DNA of 64,000 nucleotides from CAITYL01 sp041651315. Lineage in GTDB: Bacteria; Verrucomicrobiota; Lentisphaeria; Oligosphaerales; CAITYL01. The stretch lies in NCBI GenBank assembly GCA_041651315.1, contig JBAZJM010000002.1, positions 11,984-75,983 on the forward strand, in the 5' to 3' direction. Both the position numbers and the translations under genes were made by a program. The notes below the pieces were generated by a model that was not told the DNA's origin, made no database searches, and saw nothing but the letters and a program-made list of their open reading frames with translations. Shown here piece after piece: positions 35,617 to 43,909 of this stretch. How positions within the stretch are numbered: the first letter of the stretch is position 1; each line of letters starts with the position of its first letter.

Positions 35617-36078
35617 TTTCATTATTGACTCAACTTCAAGAATATTTATAACAGCACGTAAACTCTCTGCTGAAACACCACTTCCAATAAGAAGTCCGCA
35701 TAAAGTGCGAAAATCAAGAAGAAGAGATTGAAGTACTTCTTCTTTACTTATGCCTGGAACAACTACCGCTCCATCTGCTAATACTGGTTCTTTACTTTCA
35801 ATTACACCATCGATAATTCTGACGTCGGACGATTTAAAAATATTATATATTTCATCTACAATAACTTGCTTTGAATTCGTCCCTTGAAAATGGTCGAAAA
35901 TTTTCGTTCGCTTCCCTTCTAAAGCGAGTCGAATAAAAGCAACAGCCATCAATCTAGTTCGACCAGTACGTCTGACACTTTGATCATCAGATACGAGCCA
36001 TTTAATAACCTCAAGTTTATTAAGTTCACTAGCAGTGAGTTTTTCAATTATATCATAATAGTCTTTCAGTAAAGTCAT
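35611..36078 (-). CDS. Unknown helical protein, 155 aa
   Basis: Mostly helical. VRRTGRTRLMAVAFIRLALEG could be a nucleic-acid-binding helix pair. Stop overlaps the convergent gene. Divergent from the endolysin at 36109. Not recognised. Confidence 0.65.
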   Translation of the reverse strand: MTLLKDYYDIIEKLTASELNKLEVIKWLVSDDQSVRRTGRTRLMAVAFIRLALEGKRTKIFDHFQGTNSKQVIVDEIYNIFKSSDVRIIDGVIESKEPVLADGAVVVPGISKEEVLQSLLLDFRTLCGLLIGSGVSAESLRAVINILEVESIMKS

Positions 36079-36108
36079 TAAGAAAGACGTACAATCAGCG
36101 AGGTTACT

Positions 36109-37221
36109 ATGGTCGTAGAATCTGAAATTGGTTGGGGATCATATAAGAATTTCGAAGGACCATGGTATAAGGGAAAATTCGCTTACGTACTTCCCGGAAG
36201 CCCATCTGATGACGAAAAAGTCATGGCCGTAATTACAGCTACTGAAGGTGGAAAATTCGATGCCTTCAATGGTTATGATAGCTGTGGTTGGACATCAGGT
36301 GTCATCCAATGGATTGAAAAAGGTCAGTATTCCATCTCGGATATGTTAGGTGCAACAGCTGATAAAGGGCAATCACTCATAAACAGTGTGATTGCAATGG
36401 CTGCAGCTAACGGAGTTTCGTTCAAGAAGAATGTAAAAGGTCGATATCGTTTCTTCTTCTCAGATGCTCGAGGCGAGATCGATACATATGATGAACAGAA
36501 ACAACTTTTCTATATTCATGGAGATGGAACAAAAGGGACCTGGGACGACAATACGAAAGCTTACGGTCGTCGTTGGGCAGCTGCAATTTCTTCAGTATGG
36601 GAAAATCCGATAGCTCAAAACGTTCAAACAATATACACAGCATCCCGTCTCAACGGTTTCATGCTTCCTTATGCGAAAAATCTTTTCGCTACAATGCCTA
36701 AGACAAATTTGGCAGCAGGCCTTCGTGCAGCTTATTTATCATTTGCTGCAAATAACCCAACTTGGGCAAACAATGCGCTAAAAATTGGAGTAGATAAATC
36801 AAAAGCCACAACCTGGAGCCTAGACTGGGTAATTGATATCTTAAAATCACTCACTTTCACTCCACAAGTTGCAATTTATCCTCATCGCTATGATTGTATT
36901 CGCCCTGTTCTTGAAAAGCTTTACGGATTACAGTTACCGGATTTCGCTAAAGAGCTCCAAAACTGGTCAGTACAAACAGGAATTCCAGTCGGAATTGATA
37001 CGAGAACGTTACAACGTTCCTTGATTGCTCTTGGTTATGACCTCGGTCCAGCTGCAGATGACGGCGTATACGGAGAAAAAACTAAAGATGCCGTCATGTC
37101 ACTTGAACAAACAAGTGGGACAGTTCCAAAGGAAAATCAAGACGGAATGGTTGACGTCTATACATTCCCAGCCCTGATGGCTGCAATGGAAGCTAAAGGT
37201 CTCCCATTAATGTCAATGTAG
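36109..37221 (+). CDS. Endolysin-like protein with peptidoglycan-binding domain
   Basis: 370 residues. The N-terminal part has VITATEGGKFDAFNGYDSCGWTSGVIQW (candidate catalytic Glu in ATEGG, a lysozyme-like arrangement). The C-terminal ~90 residues form a peptidoglycan-binding-1 domain (IDTRTLQRSLIALGYDLGP ... DDGVYGEKTKDAVMSLEQ). No signal peptide. It probably cleaves host cell wall during lysis or is a virion lysin. An element GTAAAGT-N12-CGTACA lies upstream, one base off the promoter pattern described elsewhere. Family of the catalytic domain is inferred. Confidence 0.72.
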   Translation: MVVESEIGWGSYKNFEGPWYKGKFAYVLPGSPSDDEKVMAVITATEGGKFDAFNGYDSCGWTSGVIQWIEKGQYSISDMLGATADKGQSLINSVIAMAAANGVSFKKNVKGRYRFFFSDARGEIDTYDEQKQLFYIHGDGTKGTWDDNTKAYGRRWAAAISSVWENPIAQNVQTIYTASRLNGFMLPYAKNLFATMPKTNLAAGLRAAYLSFAANNPTWANNALKIGVDKSKATTWSLDWVIDILKSLTFTPQVAIYPHRYDCIRPVLEKLYGLQLPDFAKELQNWSVQTGIPVGIDTRTLQRSLIALGYDLGPAADDGVYGEKTKDAVMSLEQTSGTVPKENQDGMVDVYTFPALMAAMEAKGLPLMSM

Positions 37222-37233
37222 TATGATCCTATT

Positions 37234-37428
37234 ATGGGTCAGCATCCCTCAAAAGAGTTACTAGATTCAATAGATCTACAAGAATTATCTGAAGAAGATT
37301 TACTTGATCATCTCGATCGGGTTTCATCCGAGGTGAAGAGGCGAAATAACTTATATCCAAAAACTCAAGAAGGAGCAGCAACAGAAATTTTGAGTATATT
37401 ACAAACTGCGTTTAATATACCGAAATGA
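37234..37428 (+). CDS. Small acidic helical protein, 64 aa
   Basis: LDSIDLQELSEEDLLDHLDRVSSEVKRRNN is a long acidic helix. Not recognised. It follows the endolysin by 12 nt and may share its transcript. Confidence 0.55.
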   Translation: MGQHPSKELLDSIDLQELSEEDLLDHLDRVSSEVKRRNNLYPKTQEGAATEILSILQTAFNIPK

Positions 37429-37469
37429 TATTTCAATAAAAGATCATTTAAGATTAAGAGGAAACCTTA

Positions 37470-37709
37470 TTGAACCGTATTTATAAGATGAGAAGTGTAC
37501 TATGGGAACCTGAGATTGGCAAGTGCAGCGAATGCGGTTGCACTAGTCTTGTTCGCAAGTACTCATTCGAGGGGAAACTAAGAACCTTTTGTTTCCCCTG
37601 TTGGGATCTTGCACAAGAACCAAGAGTGATGTCTAGCCTCGATTGGAACGACGACGATCAAGTCGTATTTGTTTTCCCGGCTGAAGAAGCTCCATCGAGA
37701 GCAGCTTAA
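37470..37709 (+). CDS. Small zinc-ribbon protein, 79 aa
   Basis: CSECGCTSLVRKYSFEGKLRTFCFPCWDL is a four-Cys zinc ribbon. TTG start at 37470 with AAGAGGAAA 5-7 nt upstream is likely; ATG 37488 is the alternative. Role unknown; ribbons of this type often bind DNA or RNA polymerase. Confidence 0.6.
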   Translation: MNRIYKMRSVLWEPEIGKCSECGCTSLVRKYSFEGKLRTFCFPCWDLAQEPRVMSSLDWNDDDQVVFVFPAEEAPSRAA

Positions 37710-37748
37710 CTGTATTCTTCCTGAGTGAATCAGGAAAAGAGGGATCGA

Positions 37749-37997
37749 ATGCTCGCAGGAGCATTGATGATCCAATCAGCTTTATCGGTTCTTCATGCTG
37801 GCGGGGCTATTACTGAAGAAGCTTATCTTTCCTTAGAAAGAGGATTATTATTAATGGGGGTTGATAAGAATCACGAAGTATGTGAATTGATTAAAAAACG
37901 TGTTCACCATAGTATCATAAATAACGCGACACACAGATTAGTACCGAAAATCTTATATGAAGAATTTGCAACAGTTGAGTATGTAATGGAGAGTTGA
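37749..37997 (+). CDS. Unknown helical protein, 82 aa
   Basis: Start ATG 37749 is preceded by AAAGAGGGATCGA. MIQSALSVLHAGGAITEEAYLSLERGLLLM is helical and amphipathic. Its stop overlaps the start of the HhH-GPD gene (TTGATGG), indicating coupling. Confidence 0.55.
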   Translation: MLAGALMIQSALSVLHAGGAITEEAYLSLERGLLLMGVDKNHEVCELIKKRVHHSIINNATHRLVPKILYEEFATVEYVMES

Positions 37998-38698
37998 TGG
38001 AGCCAAGAAAGAATCTCACAGAAAAAGAATTGGGTGACGACAGACCAAGAACATCAGATCGTCCCGATACTTATTTTCGAAAAGCATTAGCGTTCACGCT
38101 CAAATATTATTCTAAGGAAATGGAGCATATTTCCTCGACAAAATTTGAGGAACTAACTCCGGAAAAATTTTTTCTTGAATGTATGTGGGTGATCCATGCT
38201 ACGGGTTTCAATGCTCAAGTTGTTGGGCAAATGATGCCGAAACTTGTCACTGCTTATGGACAATGGAATATTCTCGGGCATGAAAATATAGAAAATGTCC
38301 TAGAGAGGGTCTGTAAGATCTGCAATAATCCAGCGAAAATTGAATCTGTTCGTTCAATTGCTGGAATAATGGTTGGTACTAATAACTGGGAGAATTTTAA
38401 ACAAGACAGGCTATCCTCCCCAGATAAACTAAAAGAACTTCCCTATATAGGAAAGGTCACTTGTTTTCATCTCGCAAGAAATATAGGTCTTCTCGATTCC
38501 GTGAAACCGGATCTTCATTTAGTCCGATTAGCGAAATATTGGGGTTATCGAGATTGTATTGAACTCTGTAAATATTTTCAAGAGAGTCATGAAAAGAAGA
38601 CCGGAACAAGGTACCCATTAGGGATTATAGACCTTATTCTCTGGTATGCAGCTTCTTCTACCGGGACCCTCGATATACGAAAATCTGGTGAAAGATAA
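37997..38698 (+). CDS. HhH-GPD superfamily DNA glycosylase-like protein
   Basis: 233 residues. LKELPYIGKVTCFHLARNIGLLDSVKPDLHLVRLA is the helix-hairpin-helix plus the GPD Asp (KPDLHL), as in EndoIII/AlkA-type glycosylases. The Lys used by bifunctional EndoIII (GxGxKTA) is replaced by Val here, so a monofunctional activity is more likely. A Cys pair (CKICNNP) lies mid-protein; no Fe-S tail is obvious. It may repair phage DNA or act on a modified base. Start ATG 37997 rather than TTG 37994. Confidence 0.6.
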   Translation: MEPRKNLTEKELGDDRPRTSDRPDTYFRKALAFTLKYYSKEMEHISSTKFEELTPEKFFLECMWVIHATGFNAQVVGQMMPKLVTAYGQWNILGHENIENVLERVCKICNNPAKIESVRSIAGIMVGTNNWENFKQDRLSSPDKLKELPYIGKVTCFHLARNIGLLDSVKPDLHLVRLAKYWGYRDCIELCKYFQESHEKKTGTRYPLGIIDLILWYAASSTGTLDIRKSGER

Positions 38699-38708
38699 TA
38701 CTAAACAG

Positions 38709-38745
38709 CGTGGCGATGAAAGCGAGGTCCGACTTCATCGCCACG
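38709..38745. terminator. Bidirectional terminator-like hairpin
   Basis: Perfect 12-bp stem CGTGGCGATGAA/TTCATCGCCACG with a 13-nt loop, sited between convergent genes. No strong T-run on either side. Confidence 0.65.
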
Positions 38746-38777
38746 ATGCTTATCCAGAATTTCAAAAATTCTAGAGA

Positions 38778-39053
38778 TTACTCGTTGACGCGATTCGGAC
38801 GAGTACCCTTGGCCTTGGTGAGATACTCCATGGCCTTATCGAATTGCTGATCATTGTCGCCGTCGATAGCTTCCGTGAGCATTTCGAGGCCGCGTCGTAG
38901 CATCGCTTTACCGGGGCCGGAACGTGGGAGAGCTTGCTGAGTTTGCTGATCCTGATTCTGCTGAGCTTGCTGATCCTGGGCCTGATCTTGGTCCTGGTCC
39001 TGCGCAATGAAACGAGCCGCAACCCTACGAGCGATTTCTTGATGTGTCGTCAT
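38778..39053 (-). CDS. Gln/Asp-rich small protein, 91 aa
   Basis: Begins MTTHQEIARRVAARFIAQ followed by a low-complexity QDQDQAQDQQAQQNQDQQ stretch and a helical end. The N-terminal ARRVAARF motif resembles that of the acidic protein at 12262-12891 (ITAARVEANL) and may be a shared signal. Possibly structural. Confidence 0.55.
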   Translation of the reverse strand: MTTHQEIARRVAARFIAQDQDQDQAQDQQAQQNQDQQTQQALPRSGPGKAMLRRGLEMLTEAIDGDNDQQFDKAMEYLTKAKGTRPNRVNE

Positions 39054-39134
39054 ATTGATTCCGATGACCTCAAATTAGGTAACTGCGGATTTCATCCGCT
39101 GACGATTAAGATCGGTATCAAAGGCCCAAACGTT

Positions 39135-39578
39135 TTAAGCTGACCCTCCGGGGGAGGAAAAAACAAAAGCACGTCCAGCGGCGAGGGCGAGGGATGATTG
39201 CTCAGCCTCTGGGAGGGCAGGAAGGATTATTCCTCGAGCCATTAGCTCAGCAGCTAACATCACCACTCTTCGATAATCACCCATCAAGGACTTCGCTAAA
39301 GCTAAAGACAGGTCCTCATCAGTAGAATCGATTATAGTCTTCCAAATTGGATCCCATTCAGCTAAGACGGATTCTTTTGTTTGTCCAGGGATAACTGCTG
39401 CAGCAGCAATGAATTCAACCCCTTGAGTATGAAGACGGATATAGAGAACATCATCTCCAATCCCTGTTAAGGGACCGAACCCAACAGTCATCTCTTCTTG
39501 GTCAAAACCGAAACGACGAAGAGTCTCACAAACTGACCATCCATCGAGAATATATTGGGCGAGAAAAAGAACCGACAT
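39135..39578 (-). CDS. Unknown protein, 147 aa
   Basis: Ala/Leu-rich C-terminal half (LSLALAKSLMGDYRRVVMLAAELMARGIILPALPEAE). N-terminal half contains FDQEEMTVGFGPLTGIGDDVLYIRL. Not recognised. Confidence 0.6.
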   Translation of the reverse strand: MSVLFLAQYILDGWSVCETLRRFGFDQEEMTVGFGPLTGIGDDVLYIRLHTQGVEFIAAAAVIPGQTKESVLAEWDPIWKTIIDSTDEDLSLALAKSLMGDYRRVVMLAAELMARGIILPALPEAEQSSLALAAGRAFVFSSPGGSA

Positions 39579-39596
39579 ACCAAATAGTACTGATGA

Positions 39597-39896
39597 TCAA
39601 GAACTAAAAATTTCAGAAACTAAGTTCTGATTTTTTATCTGATCACAAGACCTTGGGAATTTTCGACTAAATATGGTATATACCTCAGCATCTCTTATTG
39701 TGGAAAGGGTGCAAATTGATGAACCGCAAGAAGAACAAAGAGCTACTTTAACTCGTCTTCGTAGTCTTTTCGAAGGATTAAATAATTCGTCTTGTTTCGA
39801 CGGCATCTCTTTATCGAATGCCGAATTTATTTCTAAGGCTTGTTCAAATGATAAAACGATAATGTTTACTTTATGGTCCACGATCTCATTATACAC
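39597..39896 (-). CDS. Small protein with Cys cluster, 99 aa
   Basis: KVALCSSCGSSICTL provides three clustered cysteines, likely metal-binding. The opposite strand has an open frame over part of this stretch, but this strand carries the Cys motif and matches neighbours' orientation. Confidence 0.5.
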   Translation of the reverse strand: MYNEIVDHKVNIIVLSFEQALEINSAFDKEMPSKQDELFNPSKRLRRRVKVALCSSCGSSICTLSTIRDAEVYTIFSRKFPRSCDQIKNQNLVSEIFSS

Positions 39897-40191
39897 AAAT
39901 GAATAAATTATTTACATAAGCAGATGGGCCACGGTTGCAATCCGTGACCCATGTCCGAGACCATTCCTGTGAAGAGAACTTGGAACTTGTTTATGGTTTA
40001 GTTCGTAATCTTTGGATGACCCTGCAGCCGGATTCGGATCTAGGTCAACTTCCCGAGAGAGACCCGCTAAGGTAACAATCTCATCTTCCCTAGAACCGAT
40101 GACCCTCTCTCGCTAAAGAGAACCTTGGGAAGAAGGTTCCTTTTTGGTTGAGTGAATCTAAATTGATCCTACATCTACGACAGCACTGCGA
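39897..40191. other. Structured gene-free region, possible ncRNA
   Basis: No ORF. An imperfect 11-bp hairpin (ATGGGCCACGG/CCGTGACCCAT, 39924-39952) has one mismatch on plus that would be a G-U pair in a minus-strand RNA. CGAGAGAG (40055) and CTCTCTCG (40105) can also pair. Followed on plus by a terminator-like hairpin. Confidence 0.4.
40120..40145 (+). terminator. Rho-independent terminator-like hairpin
   Basis: GAACCTT-GGGAAG-AAGGTTC followed by CTTTTT. Oriented for plus-strand transcripts although no plus gene lies just upstream, so it may end an RNA arising in 39.9-40.1 kb. Confidence 0.55.
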
Positions 40192-40416
40192 TCATGATTC
40201 AAGAACAGAAAGCACAACGTATTTAGTGAATGTTACTTCTTCCCATCCGTTGAATTCTTTCCTCATATGATGGATTAGCGGCTTCGGGTGTAAGAAACAC
40301 CCAGAATAATATAGCTTATGAGTCTCGTTATACCAGAATCTGGAACTATTGTTTTTACATCCGTTTTCAAAAGAACACGGAAAACGAAGTCCAGATAATC
40401 TCATCGAACGAAACAC
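40192..40416 (-). CDS. Small Cys/His protein, 74 aa
   Basis: CSFENGCKNNSSRFWYNETHKLYYSGCFLH suggests a zinc-binding finger. Not recognised. Starts about 30 nt downstream of the peptidase gene on the same strand. Confidence 0.5.
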   Translation of the reverse strand: MFRSMRLSGLRFPCSFENGCKNNSSRFWYNETHKLYYSGCFLHPKPLIHHMRKEFNGWEEVTFTKYVVLSVLES

Positions 40417-40446
40417 TAAATGAGATTACATGAAACTAATGCTTAT

Positions 40447-41178
40447 TTACGTCGGAAGACAGAGATCAGCTGGCTCAGAAAATTCAATAAGAGCTATATT
40501 TAACCAACCAATAACAGCGCGTCCTTCACCAGTAGGTGTTATATCACCATCCGGAGTCTTATTGATTCCGTAGACTCTCCCGGTCTTTTGATTAAAGACA
40601 CGGGAACAAGGAGCGATATGTTGAGTCGTGTTCCCTCCCTGACCACCATCGACACTATCCCATATTTCAAGGCCACCATAAGGGTTTGTATCAGAACCCT
40701 TAAACATGAAAACATGCTCTGTATTCGGAGTGTTATTTGAGACATAGATAATGTCTCCATGATTTGGACGCTTGTCTTTCTGTTTACTGAGTAGATATTC
40801 AGTGAAAAGACCTTGTTTTCGTCCTCGATTGAAAATATAATTAATATTCTGTCCCGTTACCCATGACTGAGTTTTCTTCCCGTCTGCATCGAAGATATCT
40901 CGATTTAGACAAGGGCCGCGATAGCCAGCGCGATGTAACAGAAACATAACGAATTCGCCACAAGTCGAGAAAAGAAAGTTCTGCTTAGCAGGACCCTCGG
41001 CACGACCTTGACAAATTTCATGGAATAATTTATCACCAATCTTGGCGTTCTTGTAAAGATCAGCCAAAGCTAGAAAGTAATCACGTTGCGTATCTTCGTC
41101 ATATTCAGAAAGTATGATGCTCGAAGTTCCAAGCGTGTTTATATCGATTCGTTTATCACCTGTTAGACCATTGGGCAT
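40447..41178 (-). CDS. NlpC/P60-like cysteine peptidase
   Basis: 243 residues. Nucleophile Cys in FSTCGEFVMFLLHRAGYRG, then KRPNHGDIIYVSNN with TEHVFMFKG supplying the His, the order of NlpC/P60 or CHAP enzymes. It probably cuts peptidoglycan cross-links or stem peptides. No signal peptide, so lysis via a holin or a virion role is likely. It is the third cell-wall enzyme in the window. Confidence 0.65.
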   Translation of the reverse strand: MPNGLTGDKRIDINTLGTSSIILSEYDEDTQRDYFLALADLYKNAKIGDKLFHEICQGRAEGPAKQNFLFSTCGEFVMFLLHRAGYRGPCLNRDIFDADGKKTQSWVTGQNINYIFNRGRKQGLFTEYLLSKQKDKRPNHGDIIYVSNNTPNTEHVFMFKGSDTNPYGGLEIWDSVDGGQGGNTTQHIAPCSRVFNQKTGRVYGINKTPDGDITPTGEGRAVIGWLNIALIEFSEPADLCLPT

Positions 41179-41206
41179 AATATTAACCCTACTGGTCCAT
41201 ATGAAA

Positions 41207-41497
41207 TTAAGAAGTCATGACTTTATGAGTCGTATCAATGTCGCGTTGCTTAGCACATGAAGGAAGTTTCAAAAATCCTTCCCTAGCTTCTTTTAAAGCT
41301 GCATCTATACCTATATTCCTATTTCTTCTCCAGTTTTTATCCACATTTTCATACTTAGCTTCATATTTACAGCTACAATTTTCACAAGATATCGTAGCTC
41401 GAGTAAAATTCCCAATAGTATAAGTGCTGATTTTTACAGAATGTCCGTCACCAAAAAGGGTTCTTCTTTTTCTTCGTAGCTGTCGACTAAATGACAT
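41207..41497 (-). CDS. Small protein with CxxCxC motif, 96 aa
   Basis: ATISCENCSCKYEAKY is a compact Cys cluster. A basic N-terminus (RQLRRKRRTLF) suggests nucleic-acid contact. A TATAAT-like box precedes the gene. Not recognised. Confidence 0.55.
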   Translation of the reverse strand: MSFSRQLRRKRRTLFGDGHSVKISTYTIGNFTRATISCENCSCKYEAKYENVDKNWRRNRNIGIDAALKEAREGFLKLPSCAKQRDIDTTHKVMTS

Positions 41498-41508
41498 ATT
41501 GTCTCTTA

Positions 41509-41736
41509 TTATACTTCATCAACTGGTTCAGTAATGGGTCCAGCGAATTCAAGAAAACAACTATCACCAACCCAATAATTATCACCATCCCAAGATATTT
41601 TATCCGGACGTTCTAAATTGGCTTGTGATTTATAAACATGCACAACTGTTTGATAAATTTTTCCGCTCAAATCACCTTGTGCTTTAACAAAATAAAATCC
41701 TGGAGTTTGTGGACGTTCTTTTGAGTATTTTAACAT
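41509..41736 (-). CDS. Unknown small protein, 75 aa
   Basis: Pattern GFYFVKAQGDLSGKIYQTVVHVYKS and DNYWVGDSCFLEFAGPITEP suggests a small beta-fold. Follows the gene at 41739-41909 by 2 nt, so co-translated. Confidence 0.6.
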   Translation of the reverse strand: MLKYSKERPQTPGFYFVKAQGDLSGKIYQTVVHVYKSQANLERPDKISWDGDNYWVGDSCFLEFAGPITEPVDEV

Positions 41737-41738
41737 AA

Positions 41739-41909
41739 TTATTTCTTTTCTCGAATTCGAGCTATTTCACCTTTCCCACCTACAGTTTTATGTTTAATAG
41801 TAACTGTTCCGATAGGTCCAGGAGGCTGGATTTCTTCACAGAAAGGTGACTCAGCCCATGGATACTCATCGACTACACTTTTCTCATCATTCTGTTTTTC
41901 TTTATTCAT
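41739..41909 (-). CDS. Small protein, 56 aa
   Basis: ATG 41909 gives MNKEKQNDEKSVVDEYPWAESPF ... TIKHKTVGGKGEIARIREKK. Its ATG lies at the edge of a 25-bp perfect inverted repeat whose far arm reaches the stop of the upstream gene (42079), so expression may depend on that fold. Not recognised. Confidence 0.55.
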   Translation of the reverse strand: MNKEKQNDEKSVVDEYPWAESPFCEEIQPPGPIGTVTIKHKTVGGKGEIARIREKK

Positions 41910-42079
41910 ATTTCATTGAAATTGTCGATTTAAATGATTCTAGATCGGGGGTGAATTGGGGAAGGGCCTATTTCTCTACTCCCCTAGCTGTTGGCTCACT
42001 ATTCTTGTCAAACCGGTACGTTGATCAAACGACGGCTGCCCTCTAGATAAAATCTAAATCGACAATTTCAATGAAATAT
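41908..42079. repeat. 25-bp perfect inverted repeat enclosing ~120 bp
   Basis: Arms 41908-41932 and 42055-42079 are exact reverse complements (arm starts ATATTTCATTGAAATTGTCG). Inner TCTAGA copies can extend the stem. The left arm touches the ATG of the 56-aa gene and the right arm touches the stop of the gene at 42079. The interior has G-rich and C-rich runs and no convincing minus-strand ORF. It could be a structured RNA, an operon switch, or a miniature mobile element. Confidence 0.85.
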
Positions 42080-42447
42080 TACACATCAGGATCTTTCATT
42101 CCAGCTTCTTTCTTTCCAAGTTCATAGAATAATCGAAGAATTTTACGTACTTCAGGTTCCGCAGCGCCGGTCTCCATCCATTTTTCAAAAACTTGAGGAC
42201 ATCCAATAGTACAAAGTATATGATCTGTATAAATATGAAGAGCTCGAGGAAGTTCACTATGAAGAGCTTCAATTGCCCGACGTTTGTTGTTGACTGCTTC
42301 TTGAACATGTTGAATAGTTCGAACTGCAGCAACATCTCCATTCTCACGATTTTTTAAAGCAAATTCCCAATCATCAACAGCAGTTTCGGCTGCTTTAATG
42401 ATTGCTTGATCAAATTCATTTAATTCACTTTGAGTTTTCTCGCTCAT
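42079..42447 (-). CDS. Unknown helical protein, 122 aa
   Basis: Helical, acidic N-terminus (ELNEFDQAIIKAAETAVDDWEFAL). The C-terminus includes LRLFYELGKKEAGM. Overlaps the upstream gene by 23 nt. Its stop abuts the 25-bp inverted repeat. Not recognised. Confidence 0.6.
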   Translation of the reverse strand: MSEKTQSELNEFDQAIIKAAETAVDDWEFALKNRENGDVAAVRTIQHVQEAVNNKRRAIEALHSELPRALHIYTDHILCTIGCPQVFEKWMETGAAEPEVRKILRLFYELGKKEAGMKDPDV

Positions 42448-42853
42448 TTTCTTCCTTAGATAACTTATACTTTCTCAATACTTCTTCACCTAAACGAGTG
42501 AGTTTATATCCATGACCAGAATTTATGCAAAGACCTTTTTCTTTAAGATGTTCATATACATTTGAATAGAGCCAACCAAGTGGAGAAAATTCTCCATTTA
42601 AAAGAACTTCTAAATGGTTGATATCATCTTTAGTGATTTCGGAATTTTTTAGATCCCGATCTCTTCGCTCATTAACTTCAATCACAGCTTTGACGACATC
42701 AAGGGGAGCAACTCCAGTTGGAATTCTTACACTCCCATCTTCTGTGACTTCAACATAACAATCAACATCAAGAGTGAATAAACACGCTGATGGACGACCA
42801 TCCTTATAGCGCCATTCAAATCCATGATTTAATGGAGGGAATTCATCTTTCAT
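42425..42853 (-). CDS. Winged-helix-like protein, 142 aa
   Basis: The C-terminal half (LGWLYSNVYEHLKEKGLCINSGHGYKLTRLGEEVLRKY) has the spacing of a winged helix-turn-helix with a Gly-rich wing. The N-terminal half has DGSVRIPTGVAPLDVVKAV. Possible transcription regulator; target unknown. A TGTAATTT motif lies about 50 nt upstream. Confidence 0.5.
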   Translation of the reverse strand: MKDEFPPLNHGFEWRYKDGRPSACLFTLDVDCYVEVTEDGSVRIPTGVAPLDVVKAVIEVNERRDRDLKNSEITKDDINHLEVLLNGEFSPLGWLYSNVYEHLKEKGLCINSGHGYKLTRLGEEVLRKYKLSKEENERENSK

Positions 42854-42904
42854 GATACACCGAGTTCCCCTTGAATCGGCACTCGATAAGAAAATATCGC
42901 ATCT

Positions 42905-43909
42905 CTAGAAATTACATCTAAATCTAGTTAGATAACCATCTGGATTATCTCTAAACCAACGCCAAGCACTTTCAACGATTCCGTTAAGATCAATTTTTGC
43001 TTCCCATCCAATTTCCCTTTTCGCTTTACTCGAATCAGAAAATAATGCGGCAACATCACCAATACGCCGTTCTTTTACTTTAACATCGATACCTATTTTA
43101 GTTATTTTTTCTACTGCATTGACTATTTCGTAAACACTATATCCACATCCATTACCTAGATTATAGAAACGTGTGTCTCCAGGTTTAAGGATTTCCATGA
43201 CCATTATGTGAGCACGCACTAAGTCTTCGACATGGATATAATCACGAACACAAGTTCCATCTAAAGTGTCGTAATCACCTCCAAATACATCAAGTCTCTT
43301 TAGTCTTTCAAGTGAAATTTGTAAAACTAAAGGAATTAAATGAGTCTCTGGACGATGATCTTCGCCCAGGGTACCATCGAGAGCACAACCCGCTACATTA
43401 AAATATCGAAGGATGGAAAAACTAAAATCAGGATCTACCGCTGCAATATCAAATAAAATTCTTTCTATAAAATATTTTGAACGACCATAAGGGCTAATCG
43501 GATTTTGTGGAGTTTCTTCGTTCACCGGAACGACTAAAGGATTCCCATAAGTAGCACAAGTTGAACTAAATATTAATTTCTTTACTCCCACTTGTTGCAT
43601 GGCGGTAAGCAAACTTATTGTTCCAACAGTGTTATTGTCGTAATAAATCAGCGGTTTTTTTACTGATTCCCCAACATATGCAAAAGCCGCAAAATGCATC
43701 ACGCAATCAATTTTTTCGTTTTCCAGTATTGAAATAACTAAAGAAGTGTCTTTAATATCGCCATAGTAGAAAGGGACTCCCCTAGGAATACTCTTTTGGT
43801 TACCACGACTCAAATCATCAATAACGATAACATGATGACCGGTTTCAAGAAGTAGTTTTACTGCATGACTACCAATATAACCAGCACCACCAGTAACAAG
43901 AACATTCAT
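42905..43909 (-). CDS. galE: UDP-glucose 4-epimerase-like (GalE)
   Basis: 334 residues, the usual GalE length. NAD-binding VTGGAGYIGSHAVKLL (GxxGxxG), IDDLSRG, the catalytic S/T...YxxxK (FSSTCATYGNP ... SPYGRSKYFIE), NVAGCALDG and YNLGNGCGYSVYEIV are all present. It interconverts UDP-glucose and UDP-galactose, possibly to supply sugars for glycosylation of phage DNA or surface. Overlaps the next gene by 4 nt. Confidence 0.9.
   Translation of the reverse strand: MNVLVTGGAGYIGSHAVKLLLETGHHVIVIDDLSRGNQKSIPRGVPFYYGDIKDTSLVISILENEKIDCVMHFAAFAYVGESVKKPLIYYDNNTVGTISLLTAMQQVGVKKLIFSSTCATYGNPLVVPVNEETPQNPISPYGRSKYFIERILFDIAAVDPDFSFSILRYFNVAGCALDGTLGEDHRPETHLIPLVLQISLERLKRLDVFGGDYDTLDGTCVRDYIHVEDLVRAHIMVMEILKPGDTRFYNLGNGCGYSVYEIVNAVEKITKIGIDVKVKERRIGDVAALFSDSSKAKREIGWEAKIDLNGIVESAWRWFRDNPDGYLTRFRCNF

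Noticed and set aside
41846..42046. Plus-strand ORF inside the 25-bp inverted repeat
   Set aside because: It crosses the left arm, ends inside the loop, lacks a ribosome site and has no protein-like pattern.
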